Assembly (NCBI RefSeq): GCF_022201045.2
Contig: NC_068556.1
Span: 6,674,001-6,738,000 of the forward strand
DNA: 64,000 bases
Reading direction: 5' to 3'
DNA from: Citrus sinensis
Lineage: Eukaryota > Streptophyta > Magnoliopsida > Sapindales > Rutaceae
Part shown: positions 61,191 to 64,000 of the stretch, one piece after another
Layout: each line of letters opens with the position of its first letter
Position numbering within the stretch: the stretch's first letter is position 1
Translations under genes and position numbers: made by a program
The notes under the pieces: model-generated
Told to the model about the DNA's origin: nothing
Databases searched by the model: none
What the model saw: only the letters and a program-made list of their open reading frames with translations

Positions 61191-61582
61191 TTTTCTAAGT
61201 ACCTATTTCGTATGGCTTATTTAAGAGTCATAAATACTTATTTAATCGCATAAGCACTTTTTAAAATTTTTTATGGTGTTTGGTTATTTTTTTAGTAAGT
61301 TTTTTTAGCTTAAATAAGCTAATTTACCTCTACTAGCAAAAGCCCAAATTTTGAGCTTTTGGGAGTAGAGGTTAGAGAACTTTTCCAAAAAATATATAAT
61401 ATAAAAAATATCACACATTTTAATGGTTTAAAAGTGCTTTTTTTATTGACAACCAAACACCCAATGACTTTTTGTTCAAAAGCTCTATTGGTATAAGATA
61501 TATTAGTATAAGCTCTACTGCTATAAGTTCTACTGTTATAAGCTCTATTTAATAAACTGTACCAAACGGAACCTAAGAAAGT
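61191..61582. mobile_element. Foldback MITE, ~390 bp
   Basis: The two halves are complementary over much of their length. The outer ends (61191-61228 and 61545-61582) match as degenerate inverted repeats containing TTTCT-AG, TTT-GTA and TTATT. An inner perfect pair GGTGTTTGGTT (61275) and AACCAAACACC (61451-61461) encloses a further CTCTACT/AGTAGAG stem. This nested palindrome is typical of plant MITEs. No clear target duplication was found, so superfamily and exact limits are open. Confidence 0.7.
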
Positions 61583-63406
61583 GTGTTAGATAACTTTTTT
61601 TTGGGTTTTGGTCAGTCAAAGTCTTCAGCTCGGACAGAGTCAGACCCATTCTCTCTTGGGACAAGTCAGCGCGTGGACGGAAATGAAAGTCTAATGGGCT
61701 AGGCCCATAGACCATAGTCGTCCCTCTCATATCGGGCTCATGTCGGTCCATATTTGTTCGATTTATAAAAGAGTTTCTAAAGGTATTTCACAGGGGTTGG
61801 GAATTTTATCATATTATTTTCTAATTCTCACGAAACTAAAGGGGGCAAAGTAATCTTAAATCATATCAAGGTCGAGCCATACATATAGAGGGAGTAAAAT
61901 ACTTTCAAATTTTGAGGTAGCATTATCATTTCTTAAACTTGATTTTCCGGTTGAACTTATGATAACCTACATCAAAATAATTCATAGTAAATTTATATTT
62001 ATATTATTAATAGAATTGTGATGTAATTTAAGAAAAAAATAAAGTGACCTCGAATGCCATAATTAATATTCATGCGTAATTTCTGTCAAATTTAGAGTTT
62101 TTGACATATATTATGCCCAAAAGAAAAAAAAAATTATTTGATTAAACATTGCCTTGACTAGTTTATAATTAATAAACCCTCGACAGACTACAATAATGAA
62201 AACTTTTTATTCTTGAGCAAAGCAGGGGTAGTGCATTTTTTTCCCTCCAAAATTTAAATGGTTTGATTTTTTTTTAAATTCTGAATAGGTATGAATACAA
62301 ATATTTAAATCATATATTTATTGTTTTAATATTTGAATATAAATGTTTATTTTTATAGATAAAAAATTTTAAATCTAGTTATTTAATATTTATATCCTTA
62401 TAAATCAAAATAAAAAAGATTAGTATTTATCGTTTAAATTATAAATATTTTTAATAAAAATATTTTAAAAATATAACATTTACTTCTCATTCAATTTTGT
62501 TTTTCATTTATATAAAAATTTACTAAAGTTCACTTTTTTTATTCATATATAAATCTCCGAAAATTAAACAGTAAGTTACCAAATAAAATTTTTTAAAAGG
62601 TATAAAATTAATAAAATTTTAAATTTCAGACATTTAACAAACAAGTCCTAAGCTTCTTGTTTTCGCAAATTTATTTATATTATAATTCATTACTTATTTT
62701 TAATACAAATGATTTTAGTGCAGAAATGGAGAATTTGGATCAAATAGGTGAAATTGAATAATAAGACAAAACGATTCGTATCAACCAAGTCGGGGTTTGA
62801 CTCGGACAAAATATCATTTTCACATTGCAACCCGTCCGAGGTCCGTTCGATTTTTCACACGCCAGGTGGCGAAAATCCACGACAAAAATTCTAACATGGC
62901 GTAAAAGCTAACGGTCAGATGATTAGTCCTGTAACCGTTCATTCAACAAACGCCACGTAGTTGGTACTCAGTAACGCTCTGGCCTCGACACCTTATGCTT
63001 TGCTCCAATGCACTTTTGGCCAAATTTCCCATAATTATGCTCCAAATTTCAAAATCATCAAGATAAATACAGTTTAATGAAAACAAATAAACAATATATA
63101 GACATAATTTTGTTTGCTTTATTTACTAAAATTAAAATAGTACCAACAAGCAAAAATGTTAATAACAGACAAAAAAAAAAAGGTGCCAAAAAGGTGTAAA
63201 GTTCCCCCACGCAAGAATCAACCATTAATTTTTTTTTTTTCCGGATATAAATCCTGAATTTGAAGCTTCTGGGCATTTTCATATTCTTATTAAAAGCTTA
63301 TGTCTCCAGCTCCAATATTATTATATAATCACTAAGGTCACAGTCACAGATTCATAATCTCACTGAGAGATTCCAGACAGAGAGAGAGAGAGAGAGTAAA
63401 ACAAAG
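61583..63406. other. Intergenic DNA and dynein light chain promoter
   Basis: No gene is recognised. The last few hundred bases should hold the promoter of the downstream gene. A GA microsatellite (about 63377-63396) lies in its 5' leader. Confidence 0.5.
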
Positions 63407-63826
63407 ATGTTGGAGGGAAAAGCTTCGATAAAAGAGACAGACATGCCCGTGAAGATGCAGGTCCAAGCCATGGCCTCAGCTTCGCAAGCACTTGATCTCT
63501 ACGATGTTGTTGATTCCATTTCCATTGCTACCCACATCAAAAAGGTCACCTTTTTTTTTCTTTTAAAATCTTAAAAACGTTACACACTTTTCTGGGTATT
63601 TGTGGAATTAACGTTTAGAATTAGTTGTTTTTTAAATAAAAGTATGAACAAATTAAAAACTATATATTTGCAGGAATTTGACAAGATATATGGAGGTGGA
63701 TGGCAATGTGTGGTGGGTTCCAACTTCGGTTGTTATTTCACTCATAAGCACGGCACTTTCATCTATTTCTCTCTCGAGACTCTCAATTTCCTCATCTTCA
63801 AGGCCGCCATAACCCCTTCTTCTTGA
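63407..63826 (+). CDS. Dynein light chain, LC8 type
   Basis: LC8-family dimerisation hub. Plants lack dynein heavy chains, so here it acts with other partners. Exons: 63407-63544 and 63674-63826 (96 aa, normal LC8 length). Sequence marks: KMQVQAMASASQALDLYDV, ATHIKKEFDKIYGGGWQCVVGSNFGCYFTHKHGTFIYFSLETLNFLIFKA. The GWQCVVGSNFG strand forms the peptide-binding groove. The start ATG follows a GA-rich leader. The protein has the usual two-exon structure. No symbol is given because plant LC8 paralogues are many. Confidence 0.93.
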
Positions 63827-64000
63827 TCGATCAAAGTGACCACAAATGAAATGAAATGATGATGCTATTAATTATTGCTATCGGTAACTAGTACGGGCTT
63901 TTGTTGTCATCTTTCTTTCTTGTACAAAAAACGTAGAACTAGCTTGTAGTTAAGAGGGTCCTTGAGTCTCAAAATGCATGTAATCCTTTCTCTGAAATTT

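Overview
This is nuclear DNA of a flowering plant. The genes have many introns with GT/AG borders, the intergenic DNA is AT-rich, and the gene families are plant ones. The protein sequences fit a eudicot, probably a rosid; Citrus or a relative is my guess and is not proven. Ten protein-coding genes can be read exon by exon, and every exon phase adds up. No CRISPR array, tRNA gene, bacterial operon or LTR retrotransposon was seen.

Layout: 1-4.7 kb is non-coding with two Mutator-like (MULE) remnants. 5.0-9.1 kb (+) is a PERK1-like proline-rich receptor kinase. 11.2-14.0 kb (+) is a RAB7/RABG3 GTPase. 14.7-21.2 kb (-) is the site-1 protease SBT6.1. 21.8-22.8 kb is a deleted hAT transposon. 23.8-27.9 kb (+) is a tRNA(Ile)-lysidine synthetase-like gene (RSY3 type). 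29.0-31.1 kb (-) is an Mpv17/PMP22 membrane protein. 33.8-36.3 kb (+) is a PPR protein. 36.9-39.0 kb (+) is plastidic type I signal peptidase (PLSP1). 39.7-40.8 kb (-) is a LEA_2 membrane protein. 41.4-45.7 kb holds two MULE-type elements. 46.2-47.5 kb (-) is an intergenic box C/D snoRNA cluster with its own promoter. 47.9-51.6 kb (-) is a LIKE-COV membrane protein. 54.0-59.3 kb is a decayed FAR1/MULE element. 59.4-60.3 kb is a second hAT element, 61.2-61.6 kb a foldback MITE, and 63.4-63.8 kb (+) an LC8 dynein light chain.

From memory, PERK1, RSY3, the Mpv17 gene, PLSP1 and the LEA_2 gene are collinear with Arabidopsis At3g24550-At3g24600. The RAB7, S1P and PPR genes interrupt that block here. 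The host genes are otherwise functionally independent: wall/receptor signalling, vesicle traffic, Golgi proteolysis, organelle tRNA and protein maturation, vascular patterning and motor transport.

Two items deserve most attention. (1) The snoRNA cluster contains U80, two U27 copies and at least two further guides. Their antisense elements match 18S/25S rRNA, and the spacing of the two U80 targets is exactly right. Upstream lie a TATA box, telo-boxes and site II motifs. (2) Two unrelated-looking MULE elements each carry a GRF zinc-finger ORF convergent with the transposase remnant, the layout of mudrA/mudrB.
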